Below are positions 63,013 through 63,250 of a DNA stretch of 63,250 bases, one piece after another. The notes beneath the pieces were generated by a model. That model was not told the origin of the DNA and ran no database searches. It saw only the letters and a program-made list of their open reading frames with translations. Both the position numbers and the translations under genes were made by a program. Position 1 is the stretch's first letter. Each line of letters begins with the position of its first letter. This stretch comes from Rhodospirillales bacterium. GTDB lineage: Bacteria; Pseudomonadota; Alphaproteobacteria; Rhodospirillales; Defluviicoccaceae. The stretch covers positions 1 through 63,250 of the forward strand of contig REEP01000057.1 of the NCBI GenBank assembly GCA_007695045.1, read 5' to 3'.

Positions 63013-63250
63013 ATGACCCCATCCTGGCGCCACCACATGCGTGATCGGCCCCCCCGTGCGGTGCGCTGGCTCTGGATGAAGCGGGCCGGGGTCGGGCTGC
63101 CACTGCGAATCCTGAGCTACGCGGCGATCTGGTGGATCATCACCGGTGGCGGCGGGGGGTGGCTATGGGGCCTGCCGGCAGTGCTGGTCGCCGCCCTGTT
63201 CAACCCGTTTCCGACCACCCGATGCTGGCGCTGGAGACTGCGCGGGGTGC
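63013..63250 (+). CDS. MrpE/MnhE-like Na+/H+ antiporter subunit, 5' part
   Basis: The frame is open to the right edge. After a basic start (RAVRWLWMKRAGVGLPLRIL) comes a helix SYAAIWWIITGGGGGWLWGLPAVLVAALFNP, which resembles subunit E of the Mrp/Mnh Na+/H+ antiporter (conserved WxxxTGG..WxxGxPAV). The start may be 63013 or 63037. With only about 79 residues seen the assignment is tentative. If right, it is another Na+-linked gene near the Mmd pump. Confidence 0.5.
   Translation, partial: MTPSWRHHMRDRPPRAVRWLWMKRAGVGLPLRILSYAAIWWIITGGGGGWLWGLPAVLVAALFNPFPTTRCWRWRLRGV

Overview
The window is high-GC DNA (about 66-70% by eye) with the dense, short-spaced gene layout of an alphaproteobacterium. 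The ffh-rpsP-rimM-trmD-rplS-leuC-leuD order, the class II DAHP synthase and the DUF6165 protein suggest a Rhodospirillales-like member. A polyhydroxyalkanoate (PHA) synthase-like gene, a sodium-pumping methylmalonyl-CoA decarboxylase and acyl-CoA/CoA-transferase genes would fit a storage-polymer bacterium such as a Defluviicoccus-type organism. That assignment is inference; there is no rRNA gene here.

Layout. 1-2.3 kb: tail of an acyl-CoA synthetase, then a DUF4157 protein with a toxin-like, membrane-spanning C-terminus and a possible partner gene. 2.5-7.5 kb: a metal module (HMA_2 protein under a near-perfect Fur box, an atypical P1B ATPase, a 29-residue membrane peptide, a ferric-reductase-like flavocytochrome, a CopD-like membrane protein). 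8-14 kb: housekeeping operon from ffh to leuD. 14-16 kb: an XRE regulator and a PEP-CTERM exported protein behind a consensus sigma-54 promoter and an upstream palindrome. 16-25 kb: gor, class II DAHP synthase, nicotinate phosphoribosyltransferase, nadE, gltX, cysS. 25-29.5 kb: two small proteins, the PHA synthase-like gene, a metallo-beta-lactamase-fold hydrolase and an SDR. 30-33 kb: an operon of two glycine-methylating enzymes and metK, which together would make glycine betaine. 34-36 kb: pentapeptide-repeat protein and asd. 37-42 kb: CitE-like lyase, MaoC-like hydratase and two tandem class III CoA-transferases. 42-44.5 kb: triple-DUF2934 protein, radical SAM protein, tRNA-Gly(CCC). 44.6-48.7 kb: mmdA-mmdD-mmdC-mmdB plus a small membrane protein. 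49-53 kb: MFS transporter, cold-shock protein, patatin-like protein preceded by an internally deleted lactate/malate dehydrogenase, and a flavin reductase. 53.5-58 kb: DUF6165 and a Zn/Mn-type ABC importer. 58-62 kb: argB, macro-domain protein, AmpG-like permease, PfkB kinase. 62-63.25 kb: DUF433 antitoxin-like gene with a shortened DUF5615 partner, then the start of an MrpE-like gene.

Three themes connect these parts. (1) Carbon and sodium: the MmdADCB pump couples methylmalonyl-CoA decarboxylation to Na+ export and gives propionyl-CoA, a possible precursor for PHA made by the PhaC-like enzyme; an MrpE-like gene at the right edge also concerns Na+. (2) Osmoprotection: the GSMT-SDMT-MetK operon makes glycine betaine from glycine and supplies its own S-adenosylmethionine. 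(3) Sequence dynamics: many intergenic spacers hold 11-14-bp tandem duplications, and two genes have lost their middles while keeping both ends in frame. Two intergenic regions 26 kb apart share an unexplained AT-rich element.
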